From Verrucomicrobiales bacterium (GTDB lineage Bacteria; Verrucomicrobiota; Verrucomicrobiia; Verrucomicrobiales; DEV007): a stretch of 40,854 nt of DNA. The notes under the pieces were generated by a model. That model made no database searches. It was given only the letters and a program-made list of their open reading frames with translations, and had not been told where the DNA came from. Positions 8,221 through 15,828 of this stretch are shown one piece after another; the first letter of the stretch is position 1; each line of letters opens with the position of its first letter. The stretch covers positions 1 to 40,854 of the forward strand of contig JARGOZ010000050.1 in the NCBI GenBank assembly GCA_029213025.1, written 5' to 3'. Both the position numbers and the translations under genes were made by a program.

Positions 8221-9087
8221 ACGACCGGATACCGGAATGCGTTCCAGAATGCCGTCTCCGTAGATTCTGTCGAGTTCAAGATTCTCTAAATTGACATAGC
8301 CGATGTGACAACCGCAGCTTTGGTTTGGGCAGTTTCTCTTTTGCAGCCTGTCAAGAAATTCGGCGCCATCGCGATAGATATTTCCAAAAGGTTTTTCGTC
8401 AATAAAGTGACAACGGCGGGTGTCGCCCGCTCCGTCGACAGTGAAAGAACTGTATCCGGCCCGGCATGGTTTGCCGATGCTTGGGTGGTAGGTGGTATTA
8501 GTTCGGAAATGCGGGTCGATCGCCTCGAACCGGCGGATGTCGGTCTCACTGTAGTAGTTCGGATCGCGTTTGTAGGCATTGATCCAAAGATAGGTTGATG
8601 CCCGCAGTTCGTTTCGCATCCGGCGAATTTCCTCCTCTGCTTCCAGGAATCCAACTACACCAACACTATAGCGAGCTTTCATATCGTCCAGTGCGCGGCA
8701 ACGGGAAAGAAAGGTATCGAATGAAACCTGGGTGGGGTGATAGGTGGTCCAGAGTGCAGCCGTGTTCAGATTGCATTCAGACATGAAATCGACTTGAGCA
8801 CTTAAATTCGTCTGGATCGCGACGCGGTACACATTCGGTAGATGGCTGAGTTTCCGGATCGCTTCGCGGTATGAACGGTGAATCAACGCCTCTCCCCAGG
8901 GGGTAAATAACACACCGATTTGCCGGTCCTTTTGATTGGCTACCCAATCGACAAATTTACCGAGTTTTGCTGCATCGTCTTCCAATTCCGACCTCGAATT
9001 TTTCGTCTTCGCGAACGGGCAGTATTCGCAGCCGTAATTGCAGCTCGAGAGCGGGCCCCGGTAGATGATGTTCCAGCGATTTTGCAT
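8215..9087 (-). CDS. STM4011-family radical SAM protein
   Basis: The 290-residue product (ATG at 9087; the frame upstream begins with a TTG inside a repeat) starts with 'IIYRGPLSSCNYGCEYCPF', giving the radical SAM cluster C16-x3-C20-x2-C23. C-terminal cysteines in 'GKPCRAG', 'RRCHF' and 'NCPNQSCGCHIGY' look like a second iron-sulfur site of the SPASM/twitch sort. The start and overall pattern match NCBI's STM4011 family, which I recall as occurring beside STM4012 and STM4013 homologues. The reaction is unknown; an auxiliary cluster often goes with peptide or protein modification. It is the last gene of a minus-strand operon and is separated from STM4012 by a repeat-filled 64-bp gap. Confidence 0.85.
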   Translation of the reverse strand: MQNRWNIIYRGPLSSCNYGCEYCPFAKTKNSRSELEDDAAKLGKFVDWVANQKDRQIGVLFTPWGEALIHRSYREAIRKLSHLPNVYRVAIQTNLSAQVDFMSECNLNTAALWTTYHPTQVSFDTFLSRCRALDDMKARYSVGVVGFLEAEEEIRRMRNELRASTYLWINAYKRDPNYYSETDIRRFEAIDPHFRTNTTYHPSIGKPCRAGYSSFTVDGAGDTRRCHFIDEKPFGNIYRDGAEFLDRLQKRNCPNQSCGCHIGYVNLENLELDRIYGDGILERIPVSGRL

Positions 9088-9090
9088 CGT

Positions 9091-9150
9091 ATTCAACAGG
9101 GTACAGTGGGCGATTCAACAGGGTACAGTCGCCGATCTAACAGGGTTGGG
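9091..9150 (+). repeat. 22-bp-period repeat array, locus A (two full units and one partial)
   Basis: Two consecutive 22-bp units (9091-9112 and 9113-9134) both contain ATTCAACAGGGTACAGT and differ only at two nearby bases after it. A third, decayed unit begins at 9135 (ATCTAACAGGG). The array fills the gap between the STM4012 and STM4011 genes. The same core occurs at 14117-14147, 24894-24950 and 39793-39849. Confidence 0.85.
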
Positions 9151-9151
9151 T

Positions 9152-10477
9152 TCATACCGGTTGATAGTTTTCCATTTTTGAGGTGACAGAGGCGGAGAAA
9201 AGCCATGGTCCAATTGTGTCGGATCTTTCGAAACCGGAGTCGTTGAGAACCAGCGAGTTTTTCGACAGGCGGGCGAGATCGAATTGCAAAAGATCGTTCA
9301 GCTCGGGAAAATCGCTCATAGCGTCGGTTCGGAAATACTTGCGGTAGTCCGCCAGGGATAAGCCGTCGATTCGCAGCAAAGATTTCATCAGGTAGCGACG
9401 CTTTCTTTCCTGTTCGGAAAGGTGACATCCATATACCGCATGACTGTGTTCATCCAGAGTTCGGCAACTGTAATCGGCGATGATTTCATTGATGCCGTTT
9501 CTTCCTACAGCGTATTCGGTGCAATAGTGTAGTCCGGTAGTATATGATCTCGCGCCTGCGCCGATGCCCACCATGCCGTCTTCCTGGCAGCAGTATACAG
9601 GGCCTCCGGTAATTGCTGAATCCTGTTTCCGGAACAGACGCATAGAAATCTGTTCATATCCATTCTCGCGGAGCAAATCCCGCCCGGTCCGGAACAGATC
9701 AATTCGATGGTCTGCCGCAGTGCGTCCGGTTTTTTCCAGGCCTGTTAATGGACGAACATACAGGGGATAGAGATAGATTTCTTCCGGTTCGTAGCGTAGC
9801 GCTTCGTTTATGGAATTCTTCCACGTCGATGTAGTTTGTATATCGGCTCCGTAAATTAAATCGATATTCATGACTTCGACGCCCGAGTGACGAATCGTTT
9901 CCAGTGCCTGGTGCACCTGCGGTAGTTTTTGAGGCCGGCCGAACGCTTTTGTTTCCTGTTCAAGAAAACTTTGAACGCCAATGCTGAAGCGGGTAATTCC
10001 TTGTCCCACCAAAAACTTGAGTTTTTCTTCAGTCACAGTTGCGGGCGATAACTCAAAGGAGAACGGCATAACTTGCGGAGCGTACCCGGGAAGCTTGTCC
10101 AGTGACTGGAACAGCGTCTCCAGTTCTGATAAAGTCAGGAAACTGGGCGTTCCACCTCCCACCGCGCCTCTGGTGAACCGGGCGCCGGAGGTAAGGTAAT
10201 TTCCCGCGGCCTCGATTTGAGTATCTACGGCAGCGAGATAGCGACTTACTATATCTTCTCCCGGATTGGTTGTAGTAAAAAGGTTGCAGAACCCGCAACG
10301 CATCTCGCAAAACGGGAGGTGAAGATAGAGGTATAGACTGCTCTGATCCTCGGAGTCCCAGATTTGTCGTAGCGGGATTGGCTGGTCAAAGTGGCGATAA
10401 GCCGTTTTGTGTGGATACGCGTAGGCATATCCCTGGTAGGGTTGATCTTTTAGCCTCTCCTGTAGGGTTTGTGCCAT
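9152..10477 (-). CDS. STM4012-family radical SAM protein (HemW-like)
   Basis: This 441-residue enzyme has the radical SAM motif C57-x3-C61-x2-C64 in 'LHLPFCEMRCGFCNLF', then 'GGGTPSFLTLSELE', 'FELSPATVTEEKL', 'ITRFSIGVQSFLEQE' and 'NIDLIYG', the layout of HemN/HemW-type proteins. HemW itself is a heme-handling protein; this branch keeps the fold but belongs to the STM4012 family that clusters with STM4011 and STM4013. Its product is unknown. The ATG at 10477 follows directly on the stop codon of the sulfatase-like gene, so the two are in one transcript. Similarity to coproporphyrinogen oxidase means automatic pipelines may call it hemN or hemW; the gene neighbourhood argues against that. Confidence 0.87.
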   Translation of the reverse strand: MAQTLQERLKDQPYQGYAYAYPHKTAYRHFDQPIPLRQIWDSEDQSSLYLYLHLPFCEMRCGFCNLFTTTNPGEDIVSRYLAAVDTQIEAAGNYLTSGARFTRGAVGGGTPSFLTLSELETLFQSLDKLPGYAPQVMPFSFELSPATVTEEKLKFLVGQGITRFSIGVQSFLEQETKAFGRPQKLPQVHQALETIRHSGVEVMNIDLIYGADIQTTSTWKNSINEALRYEPEEIYLYPLYVRPLTGLEKTGRTAADHRIDLFRTGRDLLRENGYEQISMRLFRKQDSAITGGPVYCCQEDGMVGIGAGARSYTTGLHYCTEYAVGRNGINEIIADYSCRTLDEHSHAVYGCHLSEQERKRRYLMKSLLRIDGLSLADYRKYFRTDAMSDFPELNDLLQFDLARLSKNSLVLNDSGFERSDTIGPWLFSASVTSKMENYQPV

Positions 10478-11275
10478 TTAGGTATATTTTGGTAGCAGGG
10501 TTTCCATATAGGGCACAGTGTAGACCGCTTCATGACCGATTCGGTGTCCGGTGAAGCCTTCTTCTCCGTATAAGGTTCCGTGATCGGAACACGCAATCAC
10601 AAAAGTATCGCTGCGGGATTGGAAGATATCGAAAAGGGCGGGAATGCACGAATCCACATAACGCAGAGCGGCCGCATGGCTTTTTAGATCATCGTTAGTT
10701 TTGCCTTCGATATAGCAACAGTTGGGTTGGTGAATGGCACTGATGTTCAGGTAAAAGAATATCCGTTTTTCTTCGGCTACGGATGCAAAACATTTGCGGG
10801 TGACAGAGATTTGATTTCCCGTTGATTCCGGATCGGTGACACCGGTTGCCTGAGACCAGTGAGATTCGTCAAAAAAATTGGGCAGGACACAACTAAGCGC
10901 AGTCTGCTTGTTAAAAAAGCCCACGCCACCGACACAGATGGAATGATATCCTTCGTTCCGTAATCCGCTTATAATGTCCGGTTCAGGGAAAGATTTCGTG
11001 TTTGATCCGGCCGTCTCGCTTCCGGTAAACTGTGACGCGAAAAGCCGCTCCTGACTCTTTGCCGGCTGCGCCGGTGTCGGGAGGAATCCGGCAAAAAACG
11101 CGTGGTGAGCCGCGTAGGTAAAACTACCCGGGCTGTGCCGTTTCTCCCAACCGGCGGGAAATATTTTTGCCAGATTCGGAGTTCTGCCGGCTTCGAATTC
11201 TTCGGTCGCGACGTCGTAGCGAAGTGTATCGAAAACAAGGAATGCAATGTCGGCATGTCCTACGATTTTATTCAT
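10478..11275 (-). CDS. STM4013/SEN3800-family alkaline-phosphatase-fold hydrolase
   Basis: From the ATG at 11275 this is a 265-residue protein of the sulfatase/alkaline phosphatase superfamily. The N-terminus has 'AFLVFDTLRYDVA' with a metal-site Asp, then 'TPNLAKIFP'. The end has 'ACSDHGTLYGEEG' and 'GHRIGHEAVYTVPYMETLLP', supplying the other metal ligands. It lacks the C/S-x-P-x-R formylglycine sequence of true sulfatases; the corresponding stretch reads 'SPGSFTYAAHHAFFAGF', so a Ser or Thr nucleophile is likely. There is no signal peptide, so it should be cytoplasmic. The start is fixed by an ATGA overlap with the upstream HAD gene; a longer frame to 11374 is less likely. Confidence 0.85.
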   Translation of the reverse strand: MNKIVGHADIAFLVFDTLRYDVATEEFEAGRTPNLAKIFPAGWEKRHSPGSFTYAAHHAFFAGFLPTPAQPAKSQERLFASQFTGSETAGSNTKSFPEPDIISGLRNEGYHSICVGGVGFFNKQTALSCVLPNFFDESHWSQATGVTDPESTGNQISVTRKCFASVAEEKRIFFYLNISAIHQPNCCYIEGKTNDDLKSHAAALRYVDSCIPALFDIFQSRSDTFVIACSDHGTLYGEEGFTGHRIGHEAVYTVPYMETLLPKYT

Positions 11276-11898
11276 ATTATACCCGGACATATTTTCTCCA
11301 ATTCTACTGGTGTACGGATTAGTATATCGGCTTCCTGTGGTGCGTTTACCGGTGCTTCCGGCGTTATCCAGCACGTTTGGAAACCGGCTGTATGGGCTCC
11401 CTGAATATCGTTGGCAAAATGATCACCTACATAGAGAATCTCGTCGGGGCGGGATTGTAAAGTTTCGGCGAGTCTTTGGAAGGCGCGTCGATCAGGTTTC
11501 GCGCAACCGATTTCCTCTGATATGACAATGGCGTCCGCCTGGAACACTTTGTCGAGTCCGGTTTGTTTCAGTTTAGCTCTTTGAAGCGTTGAATTGCCAT
11601 TGGTTAAAATCGCCCTGGGAACGGTAATGCGCGTCAGGAAATTGTTTGTAGGGCGATCGGGTACGAAAAAAGAGGGGAATTCCCGGCAAAATTTCTGCCA
11701 CAGTGTTTCCGCATCAGAGCTGCCATCGGATAAATACTGAAAGAGTTCTTCACGTGAGCCATGGCCTTGGTCGTCAATCTGCAATGCCTCATTGTGGTTC
11801 GCGAGTGGGAACCAACGCGTTAGCAGACGGAGGAAAGCAGCATCTCTGTCGATGAGGGTGTTATCGAGGTCAAAAGCGATGGCAGAAAACGGTAGCAT
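11272..11898 (-). CDS. HAD-superfamily phosphatase within the STM401x-like cassette
   Basis: The 208-residue protein shows the four HAD motifs: FDLDNT with nucleophile D10 and acid D12, 'AILTNGN' (motif II), 'GCAKPDRRAF' (motif III Lys) and 'YVGDHFANDIQGA' (motif IV). A helical cap lies between motifs I and II, as in subfamily IA phosphatases such as phosphoglycolate phosphatase or YjjG. It is the first gene of the minus-strand operon and overlaps the next start by ATGA. Related clusters, as I recall them, contain an ATP-grasp-like STM4014 instead; none is seen here, so this gene may fill a local role. The substrate cannot be told. Confidence 0.85.
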   Translation of the reverse strand: MLPFSAIAFDLDNTLIDRDAAFLRLLTRWFPLANHNEALQIDDQGHGSREELFQYLSDGSSDAETLWQKFCREFPSFFVPDRPTNNFLTRITVPRAILTNGNSTLQRAKLKQTGLDKVFQADAIVISEEIGCAKPDRRAFQRLAETLQSRPDEILYVGDHFANDIQGAHTAGFQTCWITPEAPVNAPQEADILIRTPVELEKICPGII

Positions 11899-11975
11899 TT
11901 CAAAATTGTCGGAAGATTCGCTTTGTCTTGGACGGGATATTCTGATATTTGAAATCGTCTTGAAATTAAAAAGTT
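11899..11975. promoter_or_regulatory. Divergent intergenic region of the STM401x-like cassette
   Basis: This 77-bp, A/T-rich gap separates the HAD gene (minus) from the STM4015-like gene (plus) and must hold both promoters or a shared regulatory site. On the plus strand TTGTCT at about 11925 is followed after 17 bases by TATTTG, a weak sigma70-like pair. I see no convincing inverted repeat. Confidence 0.35.
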
Positions 11976-12896
11976 ATGATTCCTGAAAAGCTCACCACCT
12001 GGCTCGGATATCCTGTCGAATCGTGGATACCTTCGCAAGACCCGCCGGATTACGCGAATAAAATTTATCGCCTGGGATATGACTGGAATCACGAGGTTCC
12101 CCTTCGGGATTCGATGACGGCATTTTTCGCAGGGGACGGCGTGGAGGAGTCTCCGGGGTTGATACTTGGAGCGCCTGATGAATCCGCTGACACGTTTGGC
12201 GACGAAGTCGACTTTCTGGTTCAACACAAAGCCAAATTGCCGAAGCTCAGGGCGCTGTTTCTGGGGGAAATGGATCAGGAAGAGTCGGAAATTTCGTGGA
12301 TCGAAAACGGCGCGATGACTCCGGTGATTGAAAGTTTCCCCGGCCTGGAAGAGCTTCGCATTCGGGGCGGAATGGGGCTGACCTGGGAGCCGTGCCGCCA
12401 TATCTGTCTCAAAAAACTGGTAATCGAAACGGGAGGGATCGGCACCGATGTTCTTCAGGGAATTCTCGGTTCGATCATGCCGGAGCTTGAGCATCTCGAA
12501 ATTTGGCTGGGAACGGAAGGCTACGGTTGGGAGGGTAGTGAGGCCGACGTGAAACCGTTTCTCTATAACAACCCGTTTCCGAAATTGAAATATTTGGGCT
12601 TAAAAAACTGCGACCACGAAGACGAGATAGCAAAGCTTGCGGCGGATGCCCCGGTGCTCGATCACCTTGAAGTCCTCGACCTCTCTGGCGGTGCCCTGAA
12701 AGACGAGGGCGGCGCGGCTCTGTTGGCCAGTGAAAAAGTAAAGAAATTGAATTTTCTCGATCTCCATCACCATTTCATGAGTGATGAGATGATGGAGAAA
12801 TTTGATGCCAGTGGCATGCATGTCGATTTGAGCGATCAGGAGGAAGCTGACGAATACGGCGACGAAACCTACTACTACGTGGCGGTAGGAGAATAA
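11976..12896 (+). CDS. STM4015-family leucine-rich-repeat protein
   Basis: This 306-residue cytoplasmic protein agrees block by block with the STM4015 family as I know it: 'LRALFLGEMDQEESEISWI', 'FPGLEELRIRGG', 'LEHLEIWLGTEGYG', 'FPKLKYLGLKN', 'LEVLDLSGGALKDEGAALL'-like and 'LDLHHHFMSDEMM'. These form short irregular LRRs. The tail is acidic and aromatic, 'EADEYGDETYYYVAVGE', and the final VAVGE-type end is conserved in members I remember. STM4015 has no known function; in this context it could be the scaffold or substrate for the two radical SAM enzymes. It is transcribed away from them, with the esterase 10 bp downstream. Confidence 0.88.
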   Translation: MIPEKLTTWLGYPVESWIPSQDPPDYANKIYRLGYDWNHEVPLRDSMTAFFAGDGVEESPGLILGAPDESADTFGDEVDFLVQHKAKLPKLRALFLGEMDQEESEISWIENGAMTPVIESFPGLEELRIRGGMGLTWEPCRHICLKKLVIETGGIGTDVLQGILGSIMPELEHLEIWLGTEGYGWEGSEADVKPFLYNNPFPKLKYLGLKNCDHEDEIAKLAADAPVLDHLEVLDLSGGALKDEGGAALLASEKVKKLNFLDLHHHFMSDEMMEKFDASGMHVDLSDQEEADEYGDETYYYVAVGE

Positions 12897-12906
12897 AAAT
12901 TAACCA

Positions 12907-14109
12907 ATGAAAACTGTACTGTTAATCTCTATTGTATCCTTTTCTTTCGCCTTCGGCCAGAATAAGAAGTGGTCTCCTCCTCCCGTTACCGACGTGGAGA
13001 AAGCGATAATCGAAAATCCTGCGCAAGCGGCGAAATTGATACGATCCAGCTTCGGCTCCGGCACTTTGGTCAAGGGCAAACACTGGGTGGAGAACACCCG
13101 GATCCTCTGGATGGTTGAATCGGAACAACCGGTTTCGATCTACACGAAAGACGGCAGTTTACTCACCGCGTTAAAAAAGCTTGATGACAAAGGCCTCCAG
13201 GCGGCGGTGATGAACCCGGGCAACCAGGTGATCGTCGATTTTGTGGCCAAGGCAGAATCCGGGAAGGAGTTCAACAAGGCAACGATCAAAATCGAAAACT
13301 ATAGTTATCCTCCCGAATCCTTCTATAAAGAAGGTGTGCCGAAAGGGGCGATCACCAGGCATAGCTTCAACGATTCGAAGATATACCCTGATACCAACCG
13401 CGAACTGGAAGTATATATACCGGCGCAATACAAAAAAGGCAGTGCCGCTTCTTTACTGGTTTTTCAGGATGGTCTCCGTCATGCGGAGGTCGCCTCCAGT
13501 GGCGGGCTTCGTGCTCCGGTGGTAATGGATAACTTAATCGCTGCCGGAGACATGCCGGTAACCATCGGGATCTTTGTGAATCCGGGATCGTTGAAAACCC
13601 AAAAGGGCGGTAAACCGCGAAATCGAAGCGTCGAATATGATTCCCTGGGTGACACCTATGTGAATTTCCTGCTCGATGAAATCATCCCTTTTGTTAAGGA
13701 AAAGCATGGCGTTTCGTTCGTCGATGATCCGGCCCACCGGGCGATTGCCGGTGGATCAAGCGGCTGCGCCTGCGCGTGGACCGCTGCCTGGGAAAGGCCG
13801 GACAAATTTGGCAAAGTTCTGGGCTGGGTCGGAACGTTTGTCGATATACGGGGCGCGAATGCCTATCCGTCTTTGGTAAGGAAAACCGAAAGAAAACCGA
13901 TTCGTGCCGCTCTCCTCGGGGAAAAGCAGGATATCGACAATCAGTTCGGGAACTGGCCGCTTGCCAACCGGCAAATGGAGACGGCCCTCCGCTTCCAGAA
14001 CTACGATTACCGCTACTGGTGGGGTAATGGCTTCCACGGCAGCAGACACGCGGCCGTGATGTTGCCGGCGATGATGCGCTGGTTGTGGAGCGATGTAACT
14101 GCAGAATGA
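12907..14109 (+). CDS. Secreted esterase, alpha/beta-hydrolase (Fes/IroE-like)
   Basis: The 400-residue protein starts with a short signal peptide (MKTVLLISIVSFSFAFGQ). About 130 residues of beta-rich N-terminal domain follow, then a putative esterase domain. The nucleophile motif is GGSSG with Ser284 (AIAGGSSGCACAWTAAWE), and a C-terminal 'GFHGSRHAA' gives the probable catalytic His. 'ELEVYIPAQYKK' and 'LLVFQDG' are typical of the esterase D/enterochelin esterase group. Such enzymes cleave feruloyl, siderophore or carbohydrate esters outside the cytoplasm. It follows the STM4015-like gene by 10 bp, so the two are probably cotranscribed, although one product is exported and the other is not. 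Confidence 0.82.
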   Translation: MKTVLLISIVSFSFAFGQNKKWSPPPVTDVEKAIIENPAQAAKLIRSSFGSGTLVKGKHWVENTRILWMVESEQPVSIYTKDGSLLTALKKLDDKGLQAAVMNPGNQVIVDFVAKAESGKEFNKATIKIENYSYPPESFYKEGVPKGAITRHSFNDSKIYPDTNRELEVYIPAQYKKGSAASLLVFQDGLRHAEVASSGGLRAPVVMDNLIAAGDMPVTIGIFVNPGSLKTQKGGKPRNRSVEYDSLGDTYVNFLLDEIIPFVKEKHGVSFVDDPAHRAIAGGSSGCACAWTAAWERPDKFGKVLGWVGTFVDIRGANAYPSLVRKTERKPIRAALLGEKQDIDNQFGNWPLANRQMETALRFQNYDYRYWWGNGFHGSRHAAVMLPAMMRWLWSDVTAE

Positions 14110-14112
14110 TCG

Positions 14113-14152
14113 ATTAAACAGGGTACAGTTTCGGATTGTACCCTGTTGAGTC
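14113..14152 (+). repeat. AACAGGGTACA repeat, locus B, as an inverted pair
   Basis: AACAGGGTACA (14117-14127) and its exact complement TGTACCCTGTT (14137-14147) flank a 9-bp loop, followed by GAGTC as in locus D. The pair lies between two convergent genes and could act as a bidirectional hairpin terminator, although no T-run follows on the plus strand. A decayed third unit may start at about 14155. Confidence 0.8.
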
Positions 14153-14161
14153 GCGTTCTGT

Positions 14162-14713
14162 TCAGGATTTGCGCTTGTTTACGGGTTCTGCCGGGAAGAG
14201 GTCGAGAAAGGCTTCTCCACAGCCGTGAATGACAATTCGATCCGATTTCGGACTCGAAAAGGTCCAGATTGGGAAGATGGCTCTCAGGACCAGTCCGGAC
14301 AGCAGCGTAATCACCCCGAGGATCGTAACGATCAAACCGGTGACATATCCGGTGGGAACGAGAAGGGCCCCGAGAATGATCATAGAGTGTGCTGAAGTCA
14401 GTCGGTCGTGAAACCTCTCTACCTCCTTTTTGCTGAGGCCGATGATGGCCGTGTCGGTCGCTTTGAACCAGGTTCCGGGGTTGAGAGGGTTGCGGACGGC
14501 TGTTTTGATGTGGGATCCCACAGGATTGCCGGTTTTCAGGCAGATGTGAGAAGCGATTTGTGCTCCGTTTTCCAATACAAGTGTTTTTGCATTGCGATAA
14601 GTCATGGGCTGCTTTGCAGGTGCCGCAAAAGGGATCGTCTCCCCTTCGTGGTATGGATGCATGTGAGCCACTGGGTCAGACTGTTTCTGACGACTTGGTG
14701 TATCGATTTTCAT
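14162..14713 (-). CDS. Hypothetical membrane protein
   Basis: I do not recognise a named family. From the ATG at 14713 the product is 183 residues; a GTG at 14734 would add seven. Residues about 45-95 form a soluble part with 'ICLKTGNPVGSHIKTAVRNPLNPGTWF', reminiscent of small domains that hold a Cys next to an LKTG turn. Residues about 108-150 contain two adjacent hydrophobic helices (MIILGALLVPTGYVTGLIVTILGVITLLSGLVLRAIF). The end is soluble and reads 'DRIVIHGCGEAFLDLFP'. The topology suggests both termini face the cytoplasm. An inverted repeat lies just upstream. Confidence 0.6.
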   Translation of the reverse strand: MKIDTPSRQKQSDPVAHMHPYHEGETIPFAAPAKQPMTYRNAKTLVLENGAQIASHICLKTGNPVGSHIKTAVRNPLNPGTWFKATDTAIIGLSKKEVERFHDRLTSAHSMIILGALLVPTGYVTGLIVTILGVITLLSGLVLRAIFPIWTFSSPKSDRIVIHGCGEAFLDLFPAEPVNKRKS

Positions 14714-14735
14714 TTGGCTTGTTGGTGGATTCACT

Positions 14736-14762
14736 CAACGACACAAGTTGTGTTCTTCGTTG
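14736..14762. promoter_or_regulatory. Perfect dyad upstream of membrane-protein gene
   Basis: CAACG is followed by the palindrome ACACAAGTTGTGT (14741-14753) and, four bases later, CGTTG. The symmetry is strong and lies 23 bp before the likely start codon of the minus-strand gene. It could be an operator or a leader hairpin. The rest of 14735-14857 shows nothing else that I can support. Confidence 0.35.
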
Positions 14763-14857
14763 GATCAATGCACCTGGATTTCGTTGAATAAAAATTCACA
14801 TTTCGGAGGTTTTAGAAAAGCATCGAATGTGCCATGAATGACCGGTGATTTCAGAAT

Positions 14858-15613
14858 TCAACGACGCAATTTTGTCCTTATTGCCGCTTTGCCTATTTCC
14901 CAGCCGACCCGCGCAGACCGGGCCATGGATACCCCGCTCACTTTTTGCTGCCCCGCCAGGCGCGGCCGTTCAATCACTTCGCGGGTATCGATTTTTTCCC
15001 CGTGTTTGGCGGCAAGGAGTTGAGCCTCAATTGTCCAGCCCCAGACCATCTCCCGTAATTGCATTTTTTGAAACAGATCTCTCTCAATTAATCGAAGTGG
15101 TCCGAGATCGTGGAAAAACTGACCTCCGAGAGCCCGGCACACGAGTCCCAAGATCAGATTCGGCAGAGCCCGGCCGAATTCATCCAGCCAGTTTTTCAGG
15201 TCAAATCTTCGGATGCCGATAATGAAATTCGCTTCCCCGAGCTCAAATGCCTGGATCAAAGCGGGCAAATCCCGGGGATCATTGGCCCCGTCCCCGGCGA
15301 AAAACAGGTAGGCAGTCGGCGGGAATTCCGCTTCCACGGCTTTGATGGCTGCCATACAGCCCCATCCGTAGCCGGATTCGCTGGTTTCCCCGAAAACAAT
15401 GCCTTTGGCGATACAAATTTCCCGGCTTCGATCCTCGCAGGCATTTAATCCGACCGAAATTTTTGAGTGAGCAGGCAGGAACTTTTGAAGTTCATCGAGT
15501 GTGGCCCCAAGGACTTCCTCCTCATTTTGGACCGGAATGATGATGGCGTAGCGTAGTTCGTTCAAAAAAATCGCACTTTCGGGCACATTACCGTGCAAAG
15601 AAAGCTTGCACAC
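14858..15613 (-). CDS. Family 2 glycosyltransferase
   Basis: The 251-residue protein has a GT-A fold start 'YAIIIPVQNEEEVLGATLDEL' near residue 22, a donor-site stretch 'SESGYGWGCMAAIKAVE', and the DxD-like 'FFAGDGANDPRDLPALI' near residue 105. It is close to DPM1/polyprenyl-phosphate sugar transferases, although no C-terminal membrane helices are present. No ATG lies near the start of the conserved region, so a GTG at 15613 is taken; a GTG at 15586 is also possible. It probably helps build a lipid-linked or surface glycan. The region upstream is shared with the divergent tRNA-Leu gene. Confidence 0.8.
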   Translation of the reverse strand: MCKLSLHGNVPESAIFLNELRYAIIIPVQNEEEVLGATLDELQKFLPAHSKISVGLNACEDRSREICIAKGIVFGETSESGYGWGCMAAIKAVEAEFPPTAYLFFAGDGANDPRDLPALIQAFELGEANFIIGIRRFDLKNWLDEFGRALPNLILGLVCRALGGQFFHDLGPLRLIERDLFQKMQLREMVWGWTIEAQLLAAKHGEKIDTREVIERPRLAGQQKVSGVSMARSARVGWEIGKAAIRTKLRR

Positions 15614-15673
15614 GAGGTATTTTGAATTACAAATTCTGCCTTCCGCTCCGAAACTTTTTTGGAGTTCTTTTTT

Positions 15674-15755
15674 GCTCGGGTGGCGGAATTGGTAGACGCG
15701 CAGGATTAAGGATCCTGTGGAGCGATCCGTGCGGGTTCGATTCCCGCCTCGAGCA
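15674..15755 (+). tRNA. tRNA-Leu, anticodon AAG
   Basis: The cloverleaf is complete: acceptor GCTCGGG with CTCGAGC, a D-arm in TGGCGGAATTGGTAGACGC, anticodon stem CAGGA/TCCTG, a 13-nt class II variable arm with GGA/TCC pairing, T-arm GCGGG-TTCGATT-CCCGC and discriminator A. The seven-base loop is TTAAGGA, which puts AAG at positions 34-36, followed by G37. CCA is not encoded. It precedes purU. Confidence 0.93.
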
Positions 15756-15828
15756 CTTCTTTTTGGATGGGGCAGGCAAAGATCTAAGTCCTCGTTTGTG
15801 TTATTTAAATTTTCGTTTTCTTTTGATC

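Noticed and set aside
9152-10477. Annotation as oxygen-independent coproporphyrinogen oxidase or HemW
   Set aside because: Fold is shared, but context with STM4011/4013/4015 relatives and the divergent C-terminus favour STM4012.
11408-11432. TTGGCAAAATGATCACC resembling the palindromic element arm
   Set aside because: It encodes the conserved HAD motif IV (GDHFAND) and has no matching second arm; similarity is coincidental.
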